A stretch of 64,000 nt of DNA from Stratiolaelaps scimitus (lineage: Eukaryota > Arthropoda > Arachnida > Mesostigmata > Laelapidae): contig JABWDB010000012.1 in assembly GCA_019614645.1 (NCBI GenBank), forward strand, positions 4,030,001-4,094,000, given 5' to 3'. The notes under the pieces were generated by a model. It saw only the letters and a program-made list of their open reading frames with translations. It was not told the DNA's origin and ran no database searches. The position numbers and the translations under genes were made by a program. Shown here piece after piece: positions 27,498 through 39,998 of this stretch; position 1 is the first letter of the stretch; each line of letters opens with the position of its first letter.

Positions 27498-30400
27498 GTA
27501 CTTTATCACAACCGGCTTAAATGCGTCGCGATCCAGAGCATCGATTCGAATTGTTCATTTATCTGCAATGGCTTTGTTATCTGAATGTTAAATAATATAA
27601 AACTAGATAGCCTCTTCTTGGCGTTGAGGAGCCCACGTGTGTATAATACCGAATTTTGAGTACTCCATTCTAACAATTATAATAACAGCGCTCATCGAGA
27701 TGCCACAGTCACGAATAACCAAATGACAGTCCGATAACGCTGCGCGTTAACTTCCAAATTGGTATAGATTGCCACATGGCTAAATCTTGTCTAGACATAT
27801 TTCTATATATAAACGAAATATATATATATATATATATATATAGCAAAGCTGAGCTAATAATGGAAATTACGCATCCTCCAATGATCTAGCAGCAATGCAA
27901 CAAGATCCCCCCCCCCACCAGGGTTAGGTGGGAAATGGTGTCTCGCCAACCTCACCGACGTTCCCCAAAAGGTTCTGGAGGCTTCACCATCCCTGTTGTC
28001 AATCAGTCATTCAGCTAGCCAGTGATCATCAGTTGATAGACGTTGTTGATGTTTGATCGACGTTTGAATGTCTTCTCACTGAGTCACCCTGTCGCTCACT
28101 GACTCCGTCACCGGTTCAGACAGTCTGCCTCTGCGAGAGGCGGTCCTTTTGATGGTCTCACCAGTCACCAGTCACGAGAACATGACCGTCCGCCTTCATT
28201 GTTGTATTCAGCCATTGTACATTGGCATTTTCTGCAGCCACTGCCTCTCGATGTGTTCCCGTCTATACTCGTGTTTCGGTGGCCCCGAGTTCGAGTCGGA
28301 GTCTTTGTTCTATGGGCTGCTTTGGGCTGGATCGAGTACGGCTAGCTCAAGTCGGCCCGGGCTCGGCGACGAAGAACGCTGGAGACACTATCGATCAGGC
28401 TCGATCATCGTTTTGGACATGCCCTCCCACCTTCAAACCTTCAAATCATCGACGGCAACGGATGGCATCGCTGTCTCATCAACGTTCGTTGGATGACACA
28501 TGTCCAGTGAACGGGTCCGTCGATGCAGACGCTTGGTGGCACGTGAGACTATTCAACCTCCAACATCGTCTCACTTCGACTGACATACACTTGGCAGTCA
28601 ACAGGGAACCTGTTGATTGTTGACCAGAACAACTACGCGGCAACTCCAGTCATCGACGCGAATAATCGAACGGACGAGAGATATCCCTTAAGCGATTGAG
28701 GCCTTCGCAAGCTATGAACAACGAACGCCGCCGCGATGGGTGAACGGGATGTTCGTATTGAGGCAATAGCTTGGCCACACAGCAGCGCTTGATGTCGACT
28801 CAAGCTATGATAGGGAGGTCCTTGGTTCTAGCTCTCGAGCGATTAGAATACCTCTCCAAGTTCCGCTCTCGGAGAACCAGTGATCAGCCGCCGCAGCTGA
28901 TTTGTCTCATTGAGTCCGTAGGTAAAGTCAAAACGGAACATCAAAAATATCGCAGAATATCTAAAGAAGTTTCCAACGCCGACGCCTTCCTTTTCTTTAC
29001 AAAATCCCATCTTGATCTGAACATATCTAATCACTTCCCTTCGCCTCTCTACAATATGATATACCTATGCATACTTTCGGCAGAATCTCCATCCTCTCGT
29101 TATACGTATGTGGTGACGTGTAGAAAGAGCACGGGTGGACGGGAGACGGCGATTCATCACGTTATTACCGTAACGAAACATGGCCGCCGCTCTCGCCCTC
29201 AGTTTACGTTTCCGGGAAGACCGACGTCGCCAATAGGAGCCAGTGCGGACGTTAAGCGCGGCGGTGCCGTTGTTGCTATGATGACGATGACGATTATTAT
29301 TATTATTAGTTATAGCCACAAACGATACGATGACGTTCGTTGATGCCAGTCATTTCATTGGGGTCGGCACTAGTGCTTTGACACTTAAATATTGCTCAGT
29401 GCTCACTCGGTGGTCGTGCATCGATTGTAAGGGTTTGTAAATCGTTCACGAGGCAGGCGTGGATTGGCCGGGTTCAAAGAAGATGGCCGCGCGTAATGGA
29501 TTTATATATGATCTACATCGAAACGTCTCACACATAGGAGAGTTCATGTTATGGTTAGTGACGATCAAAACTCGGGGTAGAACGCTCATGCATGAATCAG
29601 CCGTCCGTTCGTCAGAGGCCATATCCACCGCTATGCTGGAGAATAGAACAAAATGATCATCGCGATAGTGATCTGCCGCGTTTCGAAGCCTGCGAGTTCA
29701 ATGACACTGGCTGGTTGTTTGAGTTGTTCTCAAGTGAATTGTGAAGTTATAGGCATAGTTGTATCGTGTAGAGTACCGTTCATGCGCATGTACGAAACTG
29801 TCAGGCTCATTGTAGTTTCGGGATTAATCGACGTCAATTATTACCACAACAACAACAACAGAAACAACAAGAAAAAGGTCAAACTAAATGCCTATAACGC
29901 CATGCATCAGAGTCTAATCTATCAAGAGCATTTGGTCTCTTGCCGAGCCTCGGCCATGCGATGCCGCTGCTAGACCTTGCAGCAGGAATCCTCGCTCGAA
30001 ACACTCCGAAGATGCACTCATACATTCACGCACCGTAAATAAACGCCACCCGACAAATGTTATCAGGCCAATCACGCCACTCGATTCATAACCTTCTTCG
30101 CCGTGCCCGATCGAAAACCAACGGCCATCCAGGGACAGCTCCACCATGGATTCCAAGATTCGATTACCGCAATAGATAGAGAATCGCTCGACATTCGTCA
30201 GGCGACTGTCCTCGATTTGTCTACAACAACGCGCGCGCGGAATTCTACCTAAATTGCACAACCGGGAGGGATATTACCGGATGCGCACATGTGTCACTCT
30301 TCATGCAATAATCTCTTCTCTCGAATGAATAATAATAATAATCCTCCACTAAATTCATTGGGCCATTCCACAAGGTGAAGAACGAGCGGGAGTGTGCTTA

Positions 30401-32040
30401 ATGCAAATTGATGAACATTTCTCTGACTGCCACTGTCTGTTTGAATAAGCAAAGCGTCTCCCGCTAAGGGCAGCGCAATCGCGACTACGAGCTCGAGATG
30501 GATGGAGCGAGAGAGAGAGCTAGAGAGAGAGAGAGGGTGGATATAAAAATACGAAAAGGCTCCGCTTGGAGGATGCGGCCCGGGATGGCTTCGATTGCCA
30601 CAGTGGACACAACTGGCACTATTTATTTGAAAGGCAGAAATTCGTGACATATTCGTTCTCTCTCTCTCTCTCTCTCTAGGTCCTCTATCTATCTAACTGG
30701 CATTATCGCTTTGTAAAGCTCATTGCGCTTGACTGACATTGCGAGTAGGTAGAAGCTTCGGTGAAGGTGTGGAACGCACGAGGCATCACCGTGCGCATCT
30801 GTTTGCGCATCATCTTCACGGTAGGGAGAGAGAGACTTGCGATACGATAGAATATGCGAGTCCAATATATAACGACTGTGCGTTCGGTCATTGTCTATCT
30901 ATTGTAGGCTCGATTTGGTCATCGATTTGTTGAGAGTGTGTATATGTGTCGGATGTGTGTGTATATGTGTCGATATTAGCTGTGCTATGGGAATTGGATT
31001 CCGTCGATTGGAGCCGATTGTGATATCGGCCCTCGAGGAGGCAAACTTGCAATACATTTGAATCCAAACTCTGAAAAGACCCGTTCCTCAAAGCGATGAC
31101 GCGAACTACATAGAAACAACTGGCAGTTTGTTTCACAACCTAGTTTAATGTGACAACGCATGACGTAGAAACGCTCCGAACATTTCCACTTCCTCCTCCC
31201 AGCATTGTCCTGATTATAGCAGCTCATTAGCCAATTTAACTGATGAACGCGACCAGCACCAGCAGCACAGAGGAGAAGTTAAGTCAACCGGCAGACAGCG
31301 GCTTCCCTCCTCAAGCACACATTTGCTAATGGTGTTGTTGCTACATTGATCGATGTCAGTTTGTTGGCGAGACTCGAATCATGCTCGTCGCCAAGATTGA
31401 TGAAGCGACGGTCTGTCTGTCAGCGGCGACCGGGCCGGCTAGCCAACTCACTGCACGCCCGAATCTCGGAATCGCGTCCAACCTCGATCGAAAGCTCGCA
31501 TCACGGCTACAGTTCACTTCTTCGTTCCCGACAGCCACCACCATCACCGCCCCCGTGCTTAAAGTCGATCTTAATCCCCATTGTATGACCGTGTGGATGT
31601 GTTCGCCGAGTGTCGCCACATAGGCCGCCGCCGATCTATTCGGTGCGACCACCATGAGCGAACAGCCCACCACCCCTGTGCGACCGCCAGGCCCATGGAC
31701 ACCTCGCCTGTCCGCGCTTCGGCTGCAACTCGTTTCGGCCAGTTTCTGAAAGCATTGGTGTATCGACGAGCACACACTGCACTCACTGCGTCAGCGGGGG
31801 TACGCGTATCGGGTATCGTGCTGTAAGCGACTGAGCAGCCGTCGAACTTCGAGGGCGCGGCTAAAAACCAGTTGCCCGAGACTGTGGAGTCCGCCAGCCA
31901 GAACTCCAGTAGGGGATTTAATGTGTTCTGAACATGAACAGACGAACGAATGCAGGGGACAGTTAGTCTCGAGTCGCAAACGCAAAACTCGCTATCGAAG
32001 ACAACGGAGAAGGCCTGAAAGTGTCATGGACGAAGGTATG

Positions 32041-32095
32041 ATGCAAACAACGGAATCGAACCATTAATCATGCTTAACGCGCACGCAGTGACACG
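32041..32095 (-). mobile_element. Decayed SINE head relic
   Basis: On the minus strand a perfect B box GGTTCGATTCC is followed by GTTGTTTGCAT, as in the other heads. The A box region is too diverged to be sure. Confidence 0.35.
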
Positions 32096-32879
32096 AAATT
32101 TATGAACAACTTTGTACACGAAATCGCAAAATGGAGACAGTGGACGAGAGGAGGTCAGACGACAAAAAGCTTTGGCCTTAAGATCTCATACATAGAGACA
32201 GATGAGCGAGCGAGCGTCGGGGTGCAACGGGAGGCGCTTCGTCGATAGGGACACTGCTTGTGAACGAGACGTGACGAGGGTAGGATGGCACGATGCATCG
32301 AACAGATGTAAATAACAATCACATGGCACTTTTAGACTTTACATGGAAACGCCAACACGCTACTCCTGCCAATCTCGTAAGCAAAATTAGCTCATTATTA
32401 CTATTATTATTATTATTATTATTATGAGTGGATTCCTCTAGTGATAATGAAGCGAAGAGCAATGAGCGTATGCGACTTCTTTCGCTGGGGGGTCGAAGTT
32501 ACTGGTCACAGCACATATCGTTTAGATGTTGTGCGTCTGGACGCTTCGACCGTTTAAAGACAAATTAAAGCGCTTGCTACTTAAAGAAATGAAATCTGTT
32601 GAAATCGTCGAACAACCGAATAGCAGCTGCTGCCTTTGCACAGAGGAGGGAGCTGTTAAAAAAAACAAAGGCGAAATAAAGATCGAAAACAGATATCAGG
32701 GAGTGGATCTGATATCTCCCCCTGCGGGGTTGGATCTTCGGGTCCACACTGAACGCTCCCATCCCTTGCCTTCGCTTTGGGCGTCAAGTGGCTCGAAGCA
32801 GACGCTCGAACGAACGCTGCTCCCAACGATTCGTGTTATGGCAGAGGAGCACGATCAGCGGGAATTTTTTGATACTCAC

Positions 32880-33290
32880 CGACCCTCGTCGAGTTCCCGG
32901 AGCTCTATAATACCACCTTTGCCGTCGTACTCGACGACCTCTCTACCGCCCAACTCCCGGCCCTTGTGGCACTCCCCATAGCGCATCCCCTCAAGGGATG
33001 TTCGCAACTTCAAAAGCGTGTACCACTTCACTACCAGTACGCACAACAGCCTCATCTGTCTCAGGTTCGCTGACGATGGGGGTCGGTTCGCCCGCGGAGC
33101 TTTCGTACAGCGCTGGGAGAGCGGTGGGACCCCGTTTGGAATCGTGGCCAAACGGGAAAGAACCTGATGTGTAGGGGCGCTGGTTGGCTGGCTGGCGGCT
33201 GTGGTCGTACTGGTCCCCGTGGTGTGCGTGAATTCGAGGCATTTGTCTGTTGTAACAGCGGCGGCAGCTGCACAGCGTCATAATCGCCAC
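32880..33290 (-). CDS. Candidate exon(s) on the minus strand, unassigned
   Basis: A strong donor GGTCG|GTGAGT lies at 32880. Upstream of it one frame reads MRYGECHKGRELGGREVVEY through IIELRELDEGR. A second minus frame at 33290-32991 is also coding-like (TSGSFPFGHDSKRGP, SEPETDEAVVRTG). They would need a splice or frameshift to join. The + strand carries a Ser/Pro-rich frame here too, so this is weak. Confidence 0.2.
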
Positions 33291-36200
33291 ACGGCTACAG
33301 CTACGAAGATCTACCTGTATAAATATAAATGGAGAGAGAGAGAGAGAGAGACGAGAGTGTGGGGTGATTGCTGTTGACTCTTGCGATGGGTGTTTGTTGC
33401 GTGATCTCTCCTGATAGATCTAAGTGTGACCATTAGCTGGGAGAAAACGACAACGATGAGGGATCTGTGGGAGGTTGCAGTGACGGAAACGATTAAGGGA
33501 ACAGAGGTATACATGTGAAACGAACGTGGCTGCTATTGTCGTTCGAGTCGAATTGACAAAAGTTCGCTTCGAGCAGCGAAGAACTGTGTACGCGTCTTCT
33601 GCTATAGGCCACACCTCACAGATGACGGATAGCTGATTCTTCGACAGTCAAGCTCTCGATCTTCAAAACGTGCTTGTCCCTATTTCGATATGCACCAAAC
33701 TTCCCCATGGAAGCAATGCAAATATCGAACAGGAATATATCTGCTGCAATAGTGACCCGCTCTGCTTCCTAGAATATATGCAGTCTCTATTTGTCGGAGA
33801 TCGAGACGGCACTGTCCAGCACTGCCCACCCTCGTTGCCATGCATTTGAACGCTCTTTTTCTCTCCATATTACCCAACAGTGCCATTGAAAGCTAATAAG
33901 GCTGTCCACGGTCTCTTCTTTCGAGCGACATTCACACGCACAGCGAGTCCCACTGAAGTCGTTTATGACGATGCTGATGGGTACTAATGAGGCCTCCCGA
34001 CTGCGATAGGAAGGATGATCTCCTCTGAGAAGTTCAGACTTCCTTTCAGATCACCCCATCCCCCATCCTCGGATACGACAGCCTCGTGTCATACTGAGCA
34101 AACTCAGGATTCTAAGGATATTTCCCAGGCTCACTGCTCCATGTCATCCCCAGCTCGTTAGGGTGAAATTAGCCTGAATCCTAAAACCGCTGAAATCTGT
34201 ACTTGGTTCGCTAGGAGGAGAAGAGAGGCATGGATCCCTCGATAGACACGAGGTTAAAAGGTGCTTCTGCAGATGCTGGTCTGCCAAAGCGGCAGTACTT
34301 ATCGGCTATAAAAAGTTGCCTACACATTTGGCAGTGGGTGACTTAACGCTGTCTGTCGTCCGAGGCTATTCGGGAGGACATATGTTCCATAGTATGATGG
34401 CAAATCCGCCATTCAAATTATGTAACTATTGCCGTTGCCAGAAATAGGCCGCACTTTGAATAATACAGGAGAGCACACTTCTTTTTCAAAGTTATTTTTA
34501 CGAGAACTTCAGAGTTGTGATAAGTGCCTGCAGTTTCGTTAATAAGCCTAGCCTTGTATTGTATAGGTGCTCGCACGATTGGAAATTTTCAATGCGAATT
34601 TCGCTACAATGCCTCCTTCATATGAGAGAAGTCGATTTTTGTATAATCTCGATACATCGTATTATAATCACCTATCATATATAAAAACAATCTGATTCAA
34701 AATATATTCTCTATATCAACTTCGATCTAGAACTCTCTGCCAGAAGTGCGTTTCATCACGAGTCATCGTTGTTTCGTGTGGCCCGCAACGCCTAACTGAA
34801 CCCCGCTGTCTTTCTTAACAAACGTAATCATGCACCGGTCAATGTGTGCAGTTTAACCGAAGCCAGTCTTTGCAATCATTAGGTAGCACTTGGATTTCAA
34901 GCCACCTGTGTCTGTCTGTCCGCCGATGTCCACGAGTTTGAACGTAAATAAAAAAAAACGGCGAGCAGCGACACATCTCACTGTATTTCAACACCGACGT
35001 CCCGTTTCGTCTCGATCCGGGAGAAAATGCGCACATCCGTCAGGCGTCGACCGATTGCTCCGCAACCAAACTAGTCCGAACTCGTTCTGCTGCTGTTGCT
35101 GCTGCTATTATATTTTGCGACGGACGCGGTTTTTTTTCTCACATGTCCAATCCAATTTCAAGTCACCGCGCGGGTGTCATCGCCGCGTCGTCGAAAAGTA
35201 ACCGCGATAGTGGCCGAGTCCCTCTTCCTCCTGGTCCTGGCAGCAGACGCCGACGCCGATGACGGCGCAAGACGGTGGCAGCCAGGGAAAACATCACACT
35301 GTGTTGTCAATCCTGTAACTGTTTCGCGAAGTGTTTCGGCGAAGTGTAAATAATAATAATAATAATGGAGAGCGGCAATTTGATCGATTTCAACAATTCG
35401 TCAACGGCCGATCGGACAGGAGGAATCGATGGATTGCTCAGTCAGTCAGTCAGTGATTTTCTTGTTGTTCTCGGCTGTTGTAACTCGACCACCTTCGTTG
35501 ACTGACGAAACGATTGGCCATCAGCCTGCGCCGGCGGTTGCGGTGCTGGTTGCAGCGGTGGTGGCGTCGGCGTCGGCCAGTCTTCGGTTACATCTATTTA
35601 CATCACTCATACAATTCCGTATAACAACTGTGTTTGTGTGCTGTAGACCGTGAGCGGTGATGTGCCCCTGTCGCCGATATACGGCGACATGTTTGTTCTC
35701 GATAATGGGGGCAGGTTTCATGTCAGTCAGCGATTTCACTGTTGCGAACGCCGGCGCCAATGCGACGCTGCTGATTGATATACTACAATGGTAGACTTCC
35801 GGCGAGGTGGCGACGGTGGCGTGACGGCCGGTGGTAAGTGTGTAGGCCCATAGACACGTTGGGAACATGTTGCCCATAGGTACCTACCTACGTGTGGACA
35901 AGTAGCTGATAATGTATAATAACACACCCAAGTGTACATTAGTCGCATTAGAGAAAGGCGAATTCGAGAATCGGCGCCAGAAGCAGCTGCAACAGCAGTA
36001 GCAGAGGCACTCAATGTAATTCCATATAACACACAAATAACAATGTGATCCCACTACACCTGTGAATCATACTGCGTCAGTGAATACGATATCTACCTTT
36101 TGCATACATGGCACATGGAATATGTAAGGCTAGCATTTAGCAGAAACGCTCACTGGACATGATAGCTTTGGAGAATAGCTGGAAAAGTTTCTAACGAAGG

Positions 36201-37876
36201 AAGGTGCAGTTTTCTGAGGCCAGAGCGATATACACACACACACTGTTCTTCGAGCTGCAACGATTTGACCATATGCCATTGGCGTCCAATAGCCCGCGCG
36301 CTTCAACTGTCGATATAGTCGCCCCGATGCGTCCAATCCAAGATGGCGCCATCCTTTAGATTCGATGAGTTTCGAACAAGAGGAGGAAAAGTTGCCTTTT
36401 TCGAACAGTGGAAACCACAACAAAACACACATGTTCGACATTGTAGCATTGATGTGTTGACGATTCACGCCGGCGGGTGTCGCGGCAAAGCTATCGTATG
36501 ATTTTGAACGGATACAGGAGTGGTGATTCGCGCAAGCCTGCTCAACAACCTCGGGTAAGCTCGTTGGCGGGTACAAGTATATGGTGCTCTCTCACTCTAT
36601 CGCCAGCCTCCCCCTCTGTCTCTCTCTCTGTGCTTGTTTTTGCTGTTTATTATCGATTTGTGTCTCTCTAATCCCATCGCCGACTCGTCTCGTGAAACAC
36701 TGTCGTATCTTGCTTGGACGCTTGTTTACGTTATTATTTTGTCATGCTATTTTTCCGTCTCCAACGACTGTCGAATGCGTTTCACTGATCGACGGAATTG
36801 TCGCTTGTGAAAGGGTTCATGTTTTTCATATACCGAACAGGTGGTGGAAACACTGTCCAATGGGCTCGAATTAACCAGAACGAAAAATGTGAACCGCCCA
36901 AATATGCCCTGAACCGCGTGTGATGATGTGTGAGCGTGGCCAGCGAACGCGTTCGACTCGTTGGCGTGTCGTGTGAAATGGAATGAAGATATGATTCAGT
37001 GTCACTTCGGGGTACATCGGGTGAACGCCTCAGATCAGATGCAGGTCATATTATGACGTTTCTTTTCTGTCAAAGCTACCACATGCTCGATGGCTATTAC
37101 TGAGGGTTAGTCAAAATGTTAGTGGTTTTTAGTTAACTTGTTTGTCGGTAGAAAAACAAATCGATCAAATCGCATCGACTGATAAAGTGAGCTGCCAGTT
37201 CCCCAAAAAAAACTCACACTTATAGGTTACGCTAGGTTGAATCAGATCACAATGACGGTGTTGGAAATCACTCGAGATTTGTGCGTTTCCACAAAGTCGG
37301 GATTATAACGTTGGTGTCGTATGTATTATGCAAGCGACTTTATCCTTTGACTGTCGTATGTGCACTCAATGTCTATCATGGATCGTTTCGTATTTCTCAA
37401 TCGATCTCTAGATTTGATAATAAGTGCTTTAGCAATGAGGTGCACACACCTCTCAATTTCTCTGAGGCAAGCTTGCCAGCTCGTAGACTTTCGTGTAGAT
37501 CGTTGTGGCCTTGCAAACTTCCCGTTTCGTGTAGTAAGTCTATGGTTATTAGACAGGACTGGAGCGTTTATCTCGTTGTACAGGGTGTTTTTGCTTCAAA
37601 CAGATTTACTTAGTCATTACGTTCTGTTTCGTTGGTGCTAGTCCCTTGCATGGGCTGATTGTTTCGGCAACATCGTTTCCTATCGCCATTGAAATGGGCC
37701 CTAAATTCAACTCCTTGCGATGTCACGTTTAACATACGTCTAACCGAGGGCCACCACTTTCTATATTTCGCCCTGAAGGTCCATCATTTATATTTCGAAA
37801 ATGTGCGACCGCAAATGACGACCGTGTATGTCTGTTAGAATTTCAGTCACACGCCAAATGAAAACTATCCAGGAGC
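33291..37876. other. Upstream region of ZZZ3, no supported coding gene
   Basis: It should contain the ZZZ3 promoter and any 5' untranslated exon, which I could not place. A TCAGTCAGTCAGTCAGT tract lies near 35434, a CTG/TAATAA-bearing block at 35.0-35.4 kb, and a 148-codon minus ORF at 36130-36576 of unknown meaning. Confidence 0.5.
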
Positions 37877-37922
37877 GTCTTTTTCTCTATTTGTGATTTT
37901 AGGTGAGTCGAGGGCGTTGCAG
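37877..37922 (+). promoter_or_regulatory. Splice acceptor region of the ZZZ3 coding exon
   Basis: A pyrimidine-rich tract ends in TTTTAG at 37902 and is followed directly by GTGAGTCG. A second possible acceptor, TTGCAG, ends at 37922 right before the ATG. Either would place the start codon in the first bases of an internal exon. The first site is also followed by a perfect donor consensus (see findings). Confidence 0.5.
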
Positions 37923-39392
37923 ATGGAAGAGGATGTACGATATCCGAGCACATCCGCTGCCCAAAGCAGACCCATCATCAAGGAAGAGCGTGCCAGCCCT
38001 CAACGACAGGACGTGGCGTTACTTATCGACGATAATGTTGTTTGTGAAACCGTTGTCACCAGCCACGAAGACATCTTTCTCGATTCCTGCGTCAGTGATG
38101 ACAATGTGGGCGTCAACATCGATACACACAGCACTGAAGCTGTGCGTTCCGATCATGAGTACGACATTACGGAGCCGACCATGTACTCGAAGTACTCCCA
38201 ACCAAGTACTCCCAACGGAGCCGACTCGAACGCAACGCCCTCTGTGTCACAACCTTCAACATCAACGTTGGAGGTCGAACGGCAGACGTTCTCGTTCGAG
38301 ACGGACCATCTCGCTCTTCGAACTAACGATGAGTATAAAAGCATTGTGAAATTGCTAGTGCTACTTGAGGCGCAGCGGATGCGCGCCGTCCACGATATTA
38401 ATCAACTCGAGGCCGAAAAGCGAGCTGCTTTAGAAAATCCGATGGAGTTTGTTCGAAAGCTTCAGGAAGGGAAGATTTCATTGCCGACACGGCAGATCGT
38501 TCCCGAGGTTCCGGAAGTCAATTGCGCTAAGTACGCGATACCGGCAAGCTATCTTGGTGGTACACCTAATTCGACGAGAGCTGCAGCCGGCACCACAGAT
38601 CAGGCCGGGGTACCGGGGACATCGGCGACATCTTCAGCTTCGGTAGAGACACCATCTTGTTCATCATCACCACAAGAACCCCTGTCATCGACATCTGCTG
38701 AAGTCAAGCCGGCCGCATCGGCGCGACAGTTTCAGCAGCACCCTTTAAAGAACCGGCCTGAGACATACAATAAACCATGGAGCATTGAAGAACAGAAGAG
38801 GCTTGAAGAGCTTCTCATCAAGTTCCCACCAGAGGCTGTCGAAGCGCAGCGTTGGAGGAAGATTGCTGCAGCACTCGGCAATCGCACGATCAAACAGGTG
38901 GCGAGTCGGGTTCAGAAGTACTTCATTAAACTGGCCAAGGCTGGACTCGATGTACCCGGACGGGTTCCGAACATACCGAAATCGTCACGTAAGGTCCGAC
39001 GGGTGCAGTCGACGTTGAAAACGCAGGCTTTCTACCTGTCGACGTTCTTCCCGCAGCACGCGAATCCCATTGTCATGGACCCAGACGCACCACTGCAGGA
39101 AAGCCCGGTGGTCGTCTTGTCAAATCATGCGGACGATGCTTCGAGGAACAGCAGCGACTCGACCGCTGCTGAGATCCATTGCGGTGTATGCCTGAAAAAG
39201 TTGGACAGTAGTTTGCGATTTCAGTGTGTTGAGTGCAGTGTTAATCTATGCGTGGATGGAACGTGCCGCCAAAAGTCATCGTGCGTGACTGCGGGTCACG
39301 TCGTGCAGATGGTCGCCGACACCCAGGTCGATAGCGATTACGTGATAAACAACCATTATCTCGATCCGAACTACCTTCCGTCGACAAGCTGA
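37923..39392 (+). CDS. ZZZ3: ZZZ3-like protein (Myb/SANT and ZZ-type zinc finger), single coding exon
   Basis: The 489-residue product matches ZZZ3, a reader subunit of the nuclear ATAC histone acetyltransferase complex (family knowledge). Visible parts, numbered from the Met at 37923: a Ser/Pro/Thr-rich N terminus; a conserved helical block at about 125-205, beginning FETDHLALR and including LLEAQR, ENPMEFVRKLQ and a basic turn; a low-complexity Ser/Thr/Ala linker; a Myb/SANT repeat at about 284-342 with KPWSIEEQKRLEELL, RWRKIAAALGNRT and QVASRVQKYFIKL; and a C-terminal ZZ-like Cys cluster (C420, C423, C435, C438, C443, C448) ending in YLDPNY. It is shorter than the vertebrate protein of roughly 900 residues. 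The frame is also open from ATG 37893, but that ATG lies inside a likely acceptor (polypyrimidine tract and AG at 37901-37902), so I prefer the Met at 37923, with 5' untranslated exons upstream. No intron interrupts the frame. Identity is confident; the start is less certain. Confidence 0.9.
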   Translation: MEEDVRYPSTSAAQSRPIIKEERASPQRQDVALLIDDNVVCETVVTSHEDIFLDSCVSDDNVGVNIDTHSTEAVRSDHEYDITEPTMYSKYSQPSTPNGADSNATPSVSQPSTSTLEVERQTFSFETDHLALRTNDEYKSIVKLLVLLEAQRMRAVHDINQLEAEKRAALENPMEFVRKLQEGKISLPTRQIVPEVPEVNCAKYAIPASYLGGTPNSTRAAAGTTDQAGVPGTSATSSASVETPSCSSSPQEPLSSTSAEVKPAASARQFQQHPLKNRPETYNKPWSIEEQKRLEELLIKFPPEAVEAQRWRKIAAALGNRTIKQVASRVQKYFIKLAKAGLDVPGRVPNIPKSSRKVRRVQSTLKTQAFYLSTFFPQHANPIVMDPDAPLQESPVVVLSNHADDASRNSSDSTAAEIHCGVCLKKLDSSLRFQCVECSVNLCVDGTCRQKSSCVTAGHVVQMVADTQVDSDYVINNHYLDPNYLPSTS

Positions 39393-39992
39393 TTGATAGC
39401 GTCGTATAGTACAGTGTGTGTTGACAGCAGCGTGGTTCGCCGCCAGTCATTCTTGACATTATTAACCCTCAAAGCACAAATTCTGTCCACTTTGGCAATG
39501 TTCACCCGTTCGTAATTTGGATCAGAACATCACCGAAACAAAGCATAAGTGCTGATGCGCTCATGGAGATCTCGATTTGATAGACAGACGTAGACAAACG
39601 GAGTCGCTATTCAAGCCACCAGTCACTTGATTTTGTCCTTAACTGAGCTCACGCACACCTGCCGAGATTGATTGACGGTTAGATTTCAGTTATCCCCATA
39701 GAATAGCATGGAAGGGTCGTCTCATCAATGGTCACCGTCAAAGCCTTAATTTCGTTGTCTCGGAGTTCCACTAGCGGCCTCTGCCTCTTTGTCTTTAAGC
39801 AACAACGCTAGGGTTTGAAGCTGTCAAAAAGTGGGTAAATGCGTTCACAGCACGTTTTGTAGATATATATACGAATTTTGTACAGAATACTGTTTCATTG
39901 TATAGTGAACATGTAATGTTTCGGAGTAGTACCAATAGCATTACTAAGCAACGATTGTTCCTCTAGCAAATAAGCGTAAGAAATAGGCCGAT

Positions 39993-39998
39993 AATAAA
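39993..39998 (+). terminator. ZZZ3: Candidate ZZZ3 polyadenylation signal
   Basis: AATAAA lies about 600 bases after the ZZZ3 stop codon and is the first canonical hexamer I see downstream on the + strand. The intervening 3' untranslated sequence has no substantial ORF. Use of this signal is inferred. Confidence 0.5.

Larger units (their letters stand above)
22386..32040. other. Gene-free region rich in microsatellites
   Basis: It holds the two long AT arrays at 22.6 and 23.0 kb, CTG runs at 23.57-23.60 kb, the 22-bp duplication, (TC)n at 27.46-27.48 kb and several ORFs of 100-210 codons (for example 25133-25768, minus) without domain features or splice boundaries. Confidence 0.55.

Noticed and set aside
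37893..37922. ZZZ3 start at the upstream ATG 37893
   Set aside because: That ATG sits within a probable polypyrimidine-AG acceptor; the Met at 37923 is downstream of both acceptor choices and starts an acidic N terminus.
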